Assembly (NCBI GenBank): GCA_016858145.1
Contig: JAEHOE010000011.1
Span: forward strand, 868,001-932,000
DNA length: 64,000 nt
DNA from: Edaphochlamys debaryana
Taxonomy: Eukaryota > Chlorophyta > Chlorophyceae > Chlamydomonadales
Direction of reading: 5' to 3'
This document shows, in pieces, positions 45,532 through 57,885 of this stretch. A program made the position numbers and the translations under genes. Numbering within the stretch: the first letter of the stretch is position 1; the number at the start of each line of letters is the position of its first letter. The notes under the pieces are model-generated. The model worked only from the letters and a program-made list of their open reading frames with translations, did no database searches and was not told the DNA's origin.

Positions 45532-47634
45532 ATGGGTTCGTCTAGACGCAAGAAGCTCGCGGGAGCGGACAAGGAGCCCGAGCTCGCGAGGATCTGGACG
45601 CCCGCAGTCGTCGAGCGCATCGCTGCGCACCTGCCGCCCAACGAGGTGGCAGGCACGCTCCGCTTTGTCGAAAAGTGCACAGCTGAGCAGCTCAGCAATC
45701 GTGGGGGCTCGGTCCAGCTCTCGCAGCCGGTGCCGCGCGAGTTGTTCGCGGCGCGCTGGCAAGCCCCCGGCGCTTGCCGGTCCCTTAGCAGGGAGCAGCG
45801 CGAGCAGCTGATATGCCTGACAGCCTCAGCGGGGGACGTGGCGAACCTCGAGGTGGCGCTGGCGGCTGCGGGCCTGGCGTCTTGCAAGAACGAGCGAGGC
45901 GAAGGGACGCTGTTTGATGCTCTGGGGGCCGCCGCCAGGGCTTGCCAGGTGGATTGCTGCCGGCTGCTGGCGGCTTCCCTGGACCTGCCGCTGACCGACG
46001 TGGCGAGGCTTATACTCCCAGCCGCTGCTGCAAGAGGCGACATGGCCTCATGCAAGTGGGCCTGGGAGGTGTTCCCGGTGCTGCAGTGCGACACCGCGGC
46101 CCTGTGCATCGCAGCCGAGGCGGGGCACCGGGCGGTGTGCGAGGCCAAGCCGGGCGGAATCCAGCGAAAGGCAGCCGCCCAGGCAGCCCTGTCCGCCGCC
46201 AAGGGGGGCCACACAGGCCTCCTGGACTGGCTGCTGTCGCTGTGCCCGGGCCCCTGGTGCGACCCGGATAACTGGCGGGGGCTCTGTAACCCCCACCGCC
46301 TGGTGGTGGCTGCCGCCAAGGGCTGCGATGCGGCGACCCTGCAGCGCCAGTGGGCGGAGCATGGTGAGGCTGGCGGCCTGAACTCTAAGGCGTGGGGCGA
46401 GGTGCTTCGGGCGGCGGTGTCGAGCCGCACGCCCGACTGGGCCGCCAAGGCCGAGTGGGCCCTGCGGCAGGGCGCGGAGGCTAACGCCCGGGCCTGCTAC
46501 ACCAAGGTCGCCAGCCTGCCGGACGCCGTCGCCCGCTTCACATGGCTGAAGGATCATGGGCTCCCGCCCGACCTCTCCCCGGACGCGCGCGCCTGGCTGT
46601 GGTACAACGGCCCCGGTGCGCCGCTGCGGGAGGCGGTGCGCGCTGGCAACATGGAGGCCGTGGAGTGGCTTCTGGGGGAGGGCCTGTTGCCCGACCCAGA
46701 AACAGTGGAAGACGGAGCGGGGCTGGAGCTGGCAGCCGGTGATAAGAGAGACGTCGCCATCCTGGAAGCCCTCCTGCGGGCGGGCTGCCTCCGCTTCCTG
46801 GGTGACGTGGCGTACGAAGCTGCAAGCAACGGGCACATCCCCGTCCTGGAGTGGGTGCGCGACACTCTGGATGACCCATCGGCGCTCCGGCCTCTTGGTG
46901 GCAAGCTGCAGTACGCGACCGCTGCCTCGGGCTCTGTGCGGACCGTGGCCTGGCTCCGCGAGCAGGGCTGCAAGCCGGGCGGTGACGCGTGGGAGGGGGC
47001 GGTGATGGGGGGCTGCGAGGCGGTGATGGACCTCCTGCACGAGTGGCGCGTCGGCAAGCCGGTAGGTGCGGGCGGGTATCGACGGGCAGGGCAGGGTATT
47101 GTAGAGGGCCGCCTTGAGGATACCGTGCTTCCAATTACTCTGGTCCGCTACACGCTGCATCGCCGTTCTTGACCTCTTCCTATCTGCTGCATGCATTCCT
47201 TTGTGGGCCCCTAGGCGAGCCGTCCGCTGTACCTCCTGGCGGCCAACTGGGGCGACCTGTGCATGCTGCGGGCGCTGCGGCGCCTGGGGTTCACCTTCGG
47301 ACCCCGCACGAGACCCGAAGGCCTGTTCACGCAAGCGGTGGAGTATTCGCCCCTGCCCGCGCTGCAATGGCTCGTGGCGCAGGGCTGCCCCGTGGACTGG
47401 GCGGAGGCGGTGGAGGAGGCGGAGTGTGCACGGGAGGTTGGTTACTCAGACCGCATCGACGAGCGGGTTCTGCCCTGGATCCAGGAGCAGCGGCAGCAGT
47501 GGATCCAGTCCCAGATCCAGCCGGCGCCTGCGCAGGCGGACGGCAAGCGGAAGGGCGGCGGCGGCAGGGGCAAGGGGCGGGGCTCTGGGCGGCGGGGCGC
47601 CAAGCGGGCGAAGGGAGGCCGCCGCCGGCCCTAG
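45532..47634 (+). CDS. F-box-like plus ankyrin-type repeat protein A
   Basis: Exons 45532-47061 and 47215-47634 join in phase 0 and give about 649 aa. The N-terminus has an F-box-like segment at about 21-46 (IWTPAVVERIAAHLPPNEVAG, then LRFVEK), then VPRELFAARW. The body is a series of degenerate ankyrin-like repeats of about 30 residues with the pattern A-A-x-x-G-H/D-x-x-x-L-x-W-L and G-C-x-P (GHTGLLDWLLSLCPG, GNMEAVEWLLGEGLLPD, NGHIPVLEWVRD, GSVRTVAWLREQGCKPG, LQWLVAQGCPVDWAEA). The C-terminus is a Lys/Arg/Gly-rich tail (GKRKGGGGRGKGRG), possibly for nuclear targeting or nucleic acid contact. The next gene (49127) is a paralog. Protein-protein binding is likely and the partner is unknown; a ubiquitin-ligase adaptor role is only inference. 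Confidence 0.83.
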
Positions 47635-49126
47635 GCTGTAGCGCTGGACTTAGGTATCCAGTCCTGGCTTCCCACGGAGAGCAGGGGCAGTGCGGGGCTG
47701 GTCGAGCCGTGTCGGTCTGCGGGCAAAGCTCGGGGCGGAGTGTGGTGGAGTCGTGGAGGGGCCTCGGTGTGAAGCAAATGGCAATGCGCTGGGTGGGCGG
47801 CAGGGGTATTTTCCGTACGTGGCGGCCTGGCGTTGAGTGCGGATGCATGCAGGGAGCCGTGTTGCTGGGATTCCATCAAGCAGCTGTGGCTGACGTGTGG
47901 ACGGTGCTGTGCATGGGTGGCTACGCTTGAGCGGTGTGTCTCGAGGTCGGTCTGCCTCCAGGGGACCACGGGTACGGCGGCGTGACTGATGGCGGCTGAC
48001 CGATGGCACCACGCATGGTGCTTGCGACGGCTTCGGGCGAGTTGGGGTTGCGAATTGTGTGATGTACATCACAGATGTTGTTTCGGGATTCCCTTTAAAT
48101 CCGTGGCAGGGCGTTGGCTAGCTGAATCTGAGCTGCCGTGAACGCCTCTGTGGCCCCCGGGCTTGTGGTGCAGAGCGTTTGAAGGCTTAAGGGGGGTCAC
48201 TCCTGGGTTAGCCCTTGTTTGTTGGGCCAGGCCCCGAGGCGTTGGGAACTTGGGTGTTCAAGGGGTTGTGCAGTCGTGACTGGAGGCCACAGGCGGCCCG
48301 CGCAATGATTGCTGATAGGGCGGCTGAGCACGGAGATTGTACTGTGGCTGTGGGCTTGGGTGAAGCGGGGCTGCGGGCGGCTCTGGGAGTGGGTGGGTTT
48401 CAGAGACGAGCTGTAGTGCCCGGGTGCCCGGGGAGCCAAGCTGGCACGGTGGGTTGGAGGACTGAGCCAACAGGGTAACTATTGGAGACGGTTGGCGGCG
48501 GCCAGGAATTTGAACAAGGGCTGCCCGAAGGCAGGAAAGTAAAGTGTAAAATTGTGCAAACTGTCATTGAAGAAGGTTGGCGGAGAGGTTGGCTGGGGTG
48601 TCGCCTGGCCGGCTGGATGGGTCTGTGCGCGGGGAGAAGGGGGTGGCGTCGCCCGACGGGTTGAACCGCGAGCGAACGTGGCAAGGACGGGGAAAGGACG
48701 CCGGGGCGGTACCAGTCCACGCGTAGCCCACGCGGAGCAAGCCACCTCTAGCAAGTGGTCTTGTCTTGTAGCTGCCTACAAGGCGCTCTACGTCGCCGAG
48801 CAATCCGGCCGGGCGTGACTCCAGGGCGGAACAACGGTTAGGCGGCAGGTTTACGGAGGCTTACGGACAGTCGCTGCATCTTGTCTCGCGTAACCTGCCC
48901 CTGGAAGACGACCTGCACCAAAACACTGCAAGCGCATAGGCACCACACTGAATTGCACCACTTGCGGTGTCGTCCAAGCGCGTTGTCAGCGCTGGCATCG
49001 CCGAGACCCTCACGCCCTCCGGGGCCCTACAGCCTGCTCGCTGCCTATTCGCTAGCTTGAACGATGAGCTTGTAGTCTCCGACAGTTCGATAGCCTGACC
49101 TAAAGCTCACAGCGGCCGAAGTGAGG
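47635..49126. other. Spacer between the two ankyrin-type genes
   Basis: No supported exon. A TGTAA at about 48546-48550 lies 0.9 kb past the first gene and is a possible distant poly(A) signal. Confidence 0.35.
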
Positions 49127-52100
49127 ATGGGGGGCAGCCAGGCTCACCCAGCGCACGGCGATGAGTTCCGCGCCTGCGACGGCTCGTATAAGCGACAGAA
49201 CAGCGATGGCATGGTCCTAATCGCGCCACGGGACGTTTCGGGCATCTGGTTGCCGGAGCTCGTGCTGCGCATCGCATCTTTCCTCCCGCCCAACGACGTT
49301 GCCACCAGGTAATTGCTCGTTGACGCCTTGGATAGCTCACAAGACAAAGGACAGAGGGTACTTGGGAGGACGGTTGCCCGGAGGCGACAGCTCCTGCCGC
49401 CTGCATACCCCTTCCGCGTTCCGCCGCACCCCACATCCCCAAGTTCGTCTCGCTCAATCCCGCACCTTTTCACCCCTGCTATCACTTCCCCCAGCGTCCG
49501 CCTCGTCAACAAAGCGGCCGCAGCAGTCCTCCACGACCGCACCACGGTCCTGGCTTATCAGCCCGTGCCTCCCCATGCGGTTGTCGCCAAGTGGGGACAG
49601 CCCGGCGCCACCCGCGGCCTCACGCTCAGACTCCGGCGCCGCCTGCTCTGTCTCGCGGCCGCCTCCGGCTCCGTGCCCTACCTAGACGCGCTGCTCGCGC
49701 TCTTGGGCCTGCCGCTGCTCGCCGATGTGTTCGAATCCGCGGTCGCATCAGGGCAACTCGAAATGTGCGCCTACCTGCGCTCGCGGCACTGCCCCTGGGG
49801 ACCATCCGTTCCGGAAGCTGCGGCCGCTGCCGACATGAAGAGCTCGCTGGAGTGGCTCCGCGCGAACCGATGCCCATGGTCGCCGCGATGCGCATCGGCC
49901 GCGCTTCGCGCTGGGCACCTGCAGCTCGCCTGGTGGCTCATGCAGCTTCCGCCCGCGGGCGTCGACGCGGCGGGGTTGCTTGAGGGCGCGGCCTACGGCT
50001 GCGCGCTGCCCGAGCTGCAGCGCCTCCATGCCGACCTGGGCCTCGACCCGCGACACTGCTGTCTGCTGGCAGCGGCCGCCGGCAGCCCCTCCACCGAGTG
50101 GATCGCCAAGGCCGAGTGGCTCAGCGACCGGGTACGTGGACTGCGCGCGCGCTTGAGTTTGCCCGCCCCACCTGCACACGCCCCCTGCGCACCCTCAGCC
50201 AAGCCAAGCCGACCCTTGCCACACCTCGCCCCGCTAACACCACCGTACTGGTTTGCCACCTCCCTCCCTCCCCTCCATCCCACCCACCCACCCTCCACCC
50301 ACCTCCCACCACCCACCCAACCCCCACCCCCCACCGCCCTCAGGTCTGCCGCCACTCCACGCTGGCCTGCGCCGAGGTCCTGGCGCGGCCCGACTGGGAG
50401 GCGCGCCTGGGCTGGCTGCGGCGGCACGGCAGGGAGCTGGCGGACGCCGCCGGCGCCGCCGCCGCCACCGGCAACTCCGTGGCGCTGCGGCACCTGCTGG
50501 CCAACGGGGCGCTGGTGCTGGAGGAGGGCGCGGCGCGGGCGGCGGCGGTGGCGGCGGCGCGGACGGGGCACATCAACGTGCTCGAGGTGGGTGCCGCGGG
50601 GGCGGGGGTTGGTTGGGGCATTGTATGTTTGGGATCGGTCAGCCGCTTGTATGTGATGCCGTGTGGCTGCTTGGATGCGGGAGGCAGTCGCGACGTCGCG
50701 TAGTAGCCTGGCTGGGAAGCCGTCGGTTTCGCGTGACGCGGTGCTGTTGCGGTGTTTATCCACTGCGCAGGTGCTGGCGGAGGTGCACGAGGGGGAGGTG
50801 ACGGCGCCGCCGGTGCTGGCGGCGGCGGCGGAGGCAGAGCGGCGCGAGGCACTGAGCTGGCTGCTGGAGCGGGCGCTGGCGGGGGAGGAGGCGCGGCCGG
50901 CGGACGAGGTGGGTTTCCGCGTTCCGTGTCGGGCCAAGCACTGCGTGAAGCGGAGACGACCATGAACACAACGCCTCTGCCCACGTCATGGCCCCCGGCA
51001 GTCACCGCCAGTGCTCCTCCTCCTTGCTTGACCTGGACCGGACTCGCCCAATCCTTTGTGCAGGTCATGTCCGCCGAGCTGTTCGCCGCCGCCGCCGCCT
51101 CGGGCTGCGTGGAGCTGCTGGCGGAGCTGCGGGAGGCGGGCGGGTGCGTGCGAGGCTGTCGCGTTCCCGTGTGTAGTTGATCCCGCGTTGACAGAAGGTC
51201 ACGGGGAGTCGAGGTGGTGGAGGGGTAATTCGTGTGTGTATGACCCTTGGAGGTCACATCTTAGCCTGTCGTACGGCTCAGCCTGAGCCAAACTCGTGTG
51301 ACGCGCAACAAGCGGCAGCTTGTTGCATCTCGGCACTGGTAGCGCACACTGCGCAACAGCAGGAAGCACTCTGCTCCTGAGTCCGTTACGTTAACAAGTC
51401 CATAGCAATCACCGATCGCCTGTGTCTCCTCGAGTCGCTCTCTCCGGTGCTCTGGAGAGCCTCGGCTTGCAGCCTACAGCTTCACTGTGGCCTGCACTAG
51501 TTTGCAACAAGCTGACCAACGACTCTGAGCCCGAGGGCCTAGCTAGCTAGTCGTTGATCTGTCGGCAGCCCGCAGCGGCGTGCCAAATCAGCGCTGGGTC
51601 GTGACAAGGCGGTGTGGGCGGCCGGGTGCCCTGATGTGCGGCTGTGTGCCTGTGGCGGCGGAATGTCAGGATGAAGCTAAGTGGGGCCCGGGCAGCCTGC
51701 AAACCGCTGTCTTACTTTCATTCTTTGACGCCCTTGCCCTCACCAGATGCGCATGGGACTCGGCCGCCTGGGTGGGCGCGGCTTCGGCGGGGTGCGAGGA
51801 GGCGCTGCACTGGCTGGCGGACCGGGGCTGCCCCATGCCGGTGCGCTGCGGGACGGGACGGAAGGGACGCGCGATACCCTGCGTGCCGTAACCGCAGTTT
51901 CTCTATTTTTCTACCCTATACATGTCTGCAGCTAGCACTCCTCCTGTCTCGGTACCGGTATCTCGTCCTTCCCTCATGGCCATCGCTTGTACCAACAACT
52001 CTCTTCCCAGACTATCTCCTCCCCCTTGGCCCACCTCCTATAACCCCCAGGCCGACGGGGAGCCCTACGTGGTGGCGGCACGCAACGGCGACCTGTCCAC

Positions 52101-52879
52101 CCTGGCGGCCCTGAGGGACCTGGGCATGCCCGTGGGCACACACGCCTTCACCAGGTGCGCATGAGCCGGCTGTCCGGCTGACCGCCGTCCGGTTCCCGTT
52201 GTCCAGGAAGCCCAGTTAAATGGTGGAGGCGGCGGGGCGGATGTGGCCACGCCATCTCCTTCGTTCCTCGTCCTTTCGTGAGCGGTCCCATTGTCATCTT
52301 TTCAATTGAGCACCCTGTGTTTGCCCACCACCAACCCGCCCGCCTCCCCTCCCGACAGGGCTGTGTGGACTGGGGTGCAGGGGGCCGAGGGCGCCGACCC
52401 CCCCGCGCTCGAGTGGCTGCTGGCCGCTGGTGGGTGAGGGGCGGGGCGGGGGCGGGGGCGTGGCATGGCGTGGCGGGGATGGCGCGTCTTCGGTGCTCGG
52501 GGGTATGTTGCCGTTGAGGTACTGCAGTTGAGGCCCACTACTTGGCAAGCCACCTCACTCCAACCCTGGATGATATTGATGAAACCATGTAGCAATTCTT
52601 ACGCTTAGTTATCGCGGCTCCATCCCCCCCGCCCTTCCCGGAATCGCAGGGGTGCCCGTGGACTGGCGCTCCGCGGTGTGGGCGGCGGAGCGGCGGGGCG
52701 ACCGGGGCGTGTGCGCCTGGGTGTGCGCGCAGGCGGCGGCGGCGGGCGGGCTGGGCGGCATGGACGGGTGCCCCTGCGAGGCGGAGGCGGCCGCGGAGGC
52801 CTCCCTCTCGGTCACCATCACGACGGGGGCGGCGGCGGCCCTGGTGGGTGGCATGCAGGCGTTCACGCCCTGCTGTTAG
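49127..52879 (+). CDS. F-box-like plus ankyrin-type repeat protein B
   Basis: Nine phase-consistent exons: 49127-49308, 49495-50131, 50344-50586, 50771-50908, 51064-51143, 51747-51840, 52051-52154, 52359-52429 and 52650-52879, giving about 592 aa. The N-terminal F-box-like segment (IWLPELVLRIASFLPPNDVA, then VRLVNKAAA) and the following VPPHAVVAKW match protein A. Repeats include SGQLEMCAYLRSRHCPWG, MKSSLEWLRANRCPWS, GHLQLAWWLMQLPPAG, EEALHWLADRGCPMP and GDLSTLAALRDLGMPVG. Its exons are far more fragmented than those of A, and several introns fall near repeat boundaries. The last exon ends in VGGMQAFTPCC just after a GTGGGT that could be another donor, so the 3' end is less certain. GTG at 49121 is in frame upstream, but ATG at 49127 is the likely start. 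Confidence 0.78.
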
Positions 52880-54980
52880 GGCTGCTGGGAGCTGCTGGGT
52901 TTGCGCGACGGTTATGTGGTACGGGTTTCATCTGTGTGTGTGTCGGAGGGTGCCAGGTTTGGGATGCAAGCGAGGATGCGGGCGGAGACAGGTGTGTGAG
53001 AGCTGGTTCCGTCCCCCGGCCCATGCGCCCACGCAACCTGCCGGTTTATGCGATGTCCATGGATAGGTGCTGTGCGGATGTATGCTTGCTTTGTACGGCA
53101 GAGTGTCCGCAGCACGGCTTACTGTCGGCCCTGGGTCCTTCCAAGTCGGAGGGTGGCTACGAGACATGGAGAGAGAGAGTTCCTCGGCCACCACCACCGC
53201 TCCGGGGCTGACTGGCTTGCACTAGATAGGAAGGAAGAAGAATAACACGGGCAACCGATTGTGAGCTGTACTTCGGAGAGGCCCAAGAGGGATGCGGGGC
53301 TCCATGACAATCAATATCATTGTGGCTTGGGAGTTGAGACGTGCCGCATCGAGTTGCCCATGTCATGCTTACGTACGGCGTACCTCTTGAAGAGAGTTTA
53401 AGGAGTACTGTAGCGCGCAGGGTTTCTTGTATGCGCGCCTTGGTCTTGGAAAGGTGTTGACAATGATGTTGTTATGCCGGCGCATGTGCCGCTTGCTTGA
53501 CGGCGCTGGGTTGATGATGCGGGGAGGGTGCGCTGTGTGGGTTGGCGCAGGGGAGGGCACCGAGTCTTGGTTGCGCTGCCCATGGGATGGGTTGCGGCAC
53601 CTTCTGCCGCGGGCATAGCCATCATCATCACAGATTGTTGTCTGGGGTTGTGCTGGGAAGGGGCTAATCTACGCTTTGACCAACACACAGGACGTACCGG
53701 TCAGAGCTGTGTGAGAGGGGCTTCGGCATTGCGGCGTTGTAGTGGGCACTGGGCAGGGCAAAGCCCGGTATTGCTGTGGGAACTTAGCAGCGAGTACATA
53801 CTGTCCTCCCTACGTCGTGTATGTTGTGACATGAGGGAGATTGGCACGGCAAGGCGAGAGGCCGTGCCCTTGTGGGCCGTATTGCAGCACATCGAAGCCC
53901 CTGTTGTTGTTGAATTGACCACCCCTGCTTTGAACGGGGCGGCGTATGAGGGAGAGACGAAAGCGGAAGGAAGCAGGACCTGAGCCTGTGGCGTGCCTAA
54001 TGTGGACAGCCCTGGCTTCCGCACCTGGATGGAAGATGGAAGGAGGAGAGCAGTTATCCCGTCTACGACTTCCGGCAGTCCTGGCCGGACAGGTGGAAAC
54101 GGGCGAGCAGGTGGGCATGCGGGAGAGAGGAGCATCATGCTTATTGCACGGTGCGGGTGCTTACAGGTGGCACCCAATTGCGAGAGACAGGTCAGAGATG
54201 CGAATGGGCAACACGTGCAGGATGGGCCCCAAACTGCTGTAACAGGCCCACTTCACGCCGCCCCCTCGCTTGCTCCCCTTGCCCCCCGCCCTCTCATCGA
54301 CAGTGGCGTGGGCCGTGGGCCACGAGTCCCAGGGCGCACCTCGCAGTCCAGCCCGTCTCGAGCCCAACAGTACCCAGCAGACCGCGCGGGCCGCTCCGTG
54401 TTGTGTTGAGGTGGGCTGAGGCACAGGCACGACCGGCGCCTCGGGCTGCGTGGGAGCGGCGTGTACGGACCATGTCCACCGCCGGTGCGTGCAGTCGCCA
54501 CAGGCAAACACTGGAGAGGAGGATTGGTCCACACAGTGCAGTCGTATGGATGGCAGGCTTCAGCTTTCAACGCGTGGGGGTGATTGTGTGGCCCGATGTG
54601 GTATTGCTCGAGGCCCCCACACCGTGTCATTGTGACGAGGGCGTCCCTCTGGGGGCGTCGGTGCATGCTCTCCACCCAACCGTGCCAAACCCGCCCTGCC
54701 GCCTCGAAAGGCCCTGACGGGCTACGCATCCACCAGCCAGCTCAAGGATGAATGGCCGGGATGTCAAAAGTTCACCGTCTGGGGGGCGCCCGAGGGCTGG
54801 ACTCGGACACGCACGTCCTGCCGAAACCCATCCGTACCCCCTCGCGACCCCCGTTCCCCCGCGGGTCCAAGACAGCTGCTGAAGCCACTTGCTCTGTTTT
54901 ATACTCACCTCATGCACACGGCACTGTGAAGTTGCACGTCTCTCAGGGCCCCCAGCGCGGGTTGAATCAGCGCGACAAAC
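52880..54980. other. Spacer upstream of mL46
   Basis: 2.1 kb with unsupported open frames on both strands and no recognised motif. Its 3' end must carry the mL46 promoter. Confidence 0.4.
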
Positions 54981-57885
54981 ATGCAGCCCTCTCAGGCCCT
55001 CGCGCGGCTTGGACTAGGAGCATTGAGCACTTCAGGGAGATTGGGTCAAGCGCTTGTATCTCGGGTAGGACTTCGCGGACCAGCTCGCGCAAGTCGCGAC
55101 GCCATCAGCAGCGAAGTCAACCCGCGCTGATGTTCCGGGGCGCTCGCAGGCGTACTCGACTTCCCCTAGCACTCCTGCTACCGGGGATGGACCGTCCAGC
55201 AGCGGCGACTCGGGACCCATTTTCGCGGCGTGCGTTCTACAGCGGCTGCCGATCGTGCGCGCGCCCATGCCTTCAGACCAGGCTGAGCACCTTGTGCGGT
55301 CGCGGCAACACGCGCTTGAAACGGGCGAGCTCAAGGACTACCCTCAGGTGTGTTCCCCGCCCCCCCCCACTTCGGCGGCCCCCTCCCGCTCCCGGCCCCG
55401 GTGCCTTGCCTCACAAGGACTGTTAGTGGGCGAGCCCGCCTTCAGTCCACGTATAATGCTGGTAACAGCTCACATGCACACGCAGGTGTCTGTAGGGAAG
55501 AAGGAGGCGGGAGCCAAGCAGCAACAACAGCAGGCGCAGGTGAGGCGCACCCGGGCCACACCTTCGGCGCTGTGGGGGGCGGGGCCCGCACCGGGCCCAG
55601 GCGTGGACTCGCCCCCGGGCCCCTACACTCAGCCCATTGCGCCAGATATCACCCTTGCGCCGCGATGCCAGCATGTGAGCTTGAGCCTACGCATGCCTGT
55701 GGGGCTGCTCCACCCCCGTCCTCCCGCCCCGGCCCCCACAGAAGTCCTTCAACCCCGTGCCCACGGAGACAGCCGCGGACGCCAGCGGGGACGTGCGGTG
55801 AGGGCCGGGCGCTGACCCCTGGGTCGGGGACGGCGGCGGGGGTGGTGGCGGTGGTCGGGGTGGTGGCGGGGTCTCTGCTGGGGACCGGGCCCGGTCGACG
55901 CGGCCTGAGCGCCACCAGCCCGGCAGTCGACGGCTGTGGCAGAAACCATGGGTGTTCGGGCTGGCGACGGGGTGGCTCCGGACGCGGGGTGCGGGCCCCG
56001 GGCGGGCCCCCGCAGCGCCATGGGGCCATGGGTGCGGGCCCCGGGCTGGGACCCTGCGTCGGCGGTGCCGTCCCCAATCAGGCTCGAGTGTCCCTCCTAC
56101 GCAAACCTAGCTCGCGGTCGATCCCATGCTTGCTGTTGGGTCTAACCGAACCTCGCGGTAACGGTATGCGGGGTGTACTCAAACCCCCGCCTCGCCTGAC
56201 CTCAGGACCATGCGGCGGCGTCTGGCGGAGAGCCTGTACCTGGTGGTGCGGGGGGGCGCAGGGGCGGCGGCGGCGGGGGGCGGCGGCAGCAGCGGTGCCG
56301 GGACCGGCGGCTGGGACTTCCCCGCTGTGGCTCACAAGGAGGGCGAGAGCATCAGGTGCGCCCCGCGGTTGGGTGGTTGTATGGTTGCGTGGCCCAAGGC
56401 GTGCTTTGGAGGCCTTACGGCTGAGCCCTGGGCACTGGGGCCGCTCTTTTCAAGGCTCCCAGCAAGAGGATGGCCTAGGGGTTGAAGGAGTGAGGGGCCG
56501 AGGTTCTGTCATGTGTTGTCGGTGGCCTGGCCAGGGGCCATAGCGGATTCGTATTGGGTCGCAAGGGCGGGGGGAGGGTACGGCAAGGGCGAGCCCTGGG
56601 GAGCTCAAGCGTCGCCTGTCTGCCCGGGCCCTAAGCCACAGCGTGCACCTCACCCCTGCATCCTCTCTTCACCACCCGCCGCCTCCCAACCCCCCACCCC
56701 CACTCACACCCTCTTGCCCACCCACCCCCCCACCGCTCCCTCCGCAGCGACACGGCCCAGCGCGCCCTCGCCTCCGCCATCGGCCGGGCGCACCCCGTGC
56801 TCTTCATCGGGGCAGCGCCCATGGCGCACCTCCGGGCGCAGCCCAAGGGTGAGCCGCGCGGGGACTGGGGCAAGGGGGGATGGTTGTTCAACGAACTCGA
56901 GAGCGAAGGAAGAGGGGTCAGGTGGGGCAGAGGTAACACGCGGTGGGAGGGGTGCGGCGAGGCAGGGGGGGGGCGGCGCTGTATGGGGTGTGGTGCGTGT
57001 TGGCTGGGCTCAAGCAGGGCTTCCGGGTCTCAACTGTCTCGCCCTCCTCGGGATCCGCTGACCCGCTCAGTAATGCTCGCGCTTAGCTTGTCGGTGTAGT
57101 GCGGTGCGGGGCGAAGCGCGTCTCGTTGAGCCTACACAATGGGTGCCTGGGTTTCCACCCGAATCAGCAGGCATGCCACGACCCCCTCCTCCGAGGCACG
57201 CGGAAGCGGGGGCGGACCCCCGCGGCGGACCCGCTCTCCACCGTCCCGCCCATCGAACTCACCCTGCCTCACGCTCCGCCTGCCGCTCGACACGAACACC
57301 CCTGTGCCGCCCCCCCTCCTCCGTGCCGCCCCCCCCTCCTCCCTGCCCCCCACCAGGCACCACGTGCTTCCCATGCTCCTCCTGCTGGCGCCCCCTGTCT
57401 CCCTCTCTCCCCAATCTGCCGACCCCCCCTTCCCCCCACCACCTCCCCCCCCAGGCACCACGTTCTGCCTCCAACACTCCCTCCCTCCTCCCTCCCCCCC
57501 CCCAGGCACCACCTTCTTCCTGCTCGCGCAGGCCATCGACGACCCCTGGGACGTCAGGCTGGCGGCGGGGGCGGCCGCATCGGAGTTCGCATGGGTGAGG
57601 GGGGGAGGGAGAGGCGGGGAGGGAGGGGCGCGGAGGGCCGGGCAGGGGAAGCCCGCAGCGCACGGGAGGCGGCGGCGCGGCGCTGGAGCAATCCCACGTC
57701 TACAATCCAGTAGTGCCAAAACGTAGCTATGTAGTGCTTCAGTCGCACCGGTATGTGAGAGACACACCTGCACCCCGCTTCCTTTCTCAACACGTGCATC
57801 CGCACCTCAGGTGACCAAGCAGGAGTTGCTGGGCAGCTACCTGGGTGACGCTCGGATGCGGGAGCTGGTCGCCAAGATGCTCTGA
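54981..57885 (+). CDS. MRPL46: Mitochondrial ribosomal protein mL46
   Basis: Eight phase-consistent exons: 54981-55064, 55150-55347, 55486-55539, 55742-55797, 56206-56355, 56748-56848, 57506-57594 and 57811-57885, giving about 268 aa, near the family size. The N-terminus is a typical mitochondrial presequence (MQPSQALARLGLGALSTSGR, then LVSR before AYST). The mL46 hallmarks are FAACVLQRLPIVRAPMP near the start of the mature part, then the NUDIX-like core. That core shows RRRLAESLYLVVRGG, WDFPAVAHKEGESISDTAQRAL, LFIGAAPMAHLRAQPKGTTFF and SEFAWVTKQELLGSYL. Like other mL46 proteins as recalled, it keeps the NUDIX fold but not a convincing full catalytic NUDIX box. It is a component of the mitoribosomal large subunit. 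Intron 6 contains repeated copies of the exon 7 acceptor. Confidence 0.88.
57290..57505 (+). repeat. C-rich intronic tract with repeated acceptor cassettes
   Basis: Very C-rich sequence in which the string CCAGGCACCACxT occurs three times, with acceptor AGs at 57356, 57454 and 57505. Only the last joins the conserved exon with its normal length. Confidence 0.75.

Noticed and set aside
46048..47367. 439-codon open frame on the minus strand over ankyrin-type gene A
   Set aside because: It is antisense to a gene with clear repeats and a supported intron, and it shows no domain of its own.
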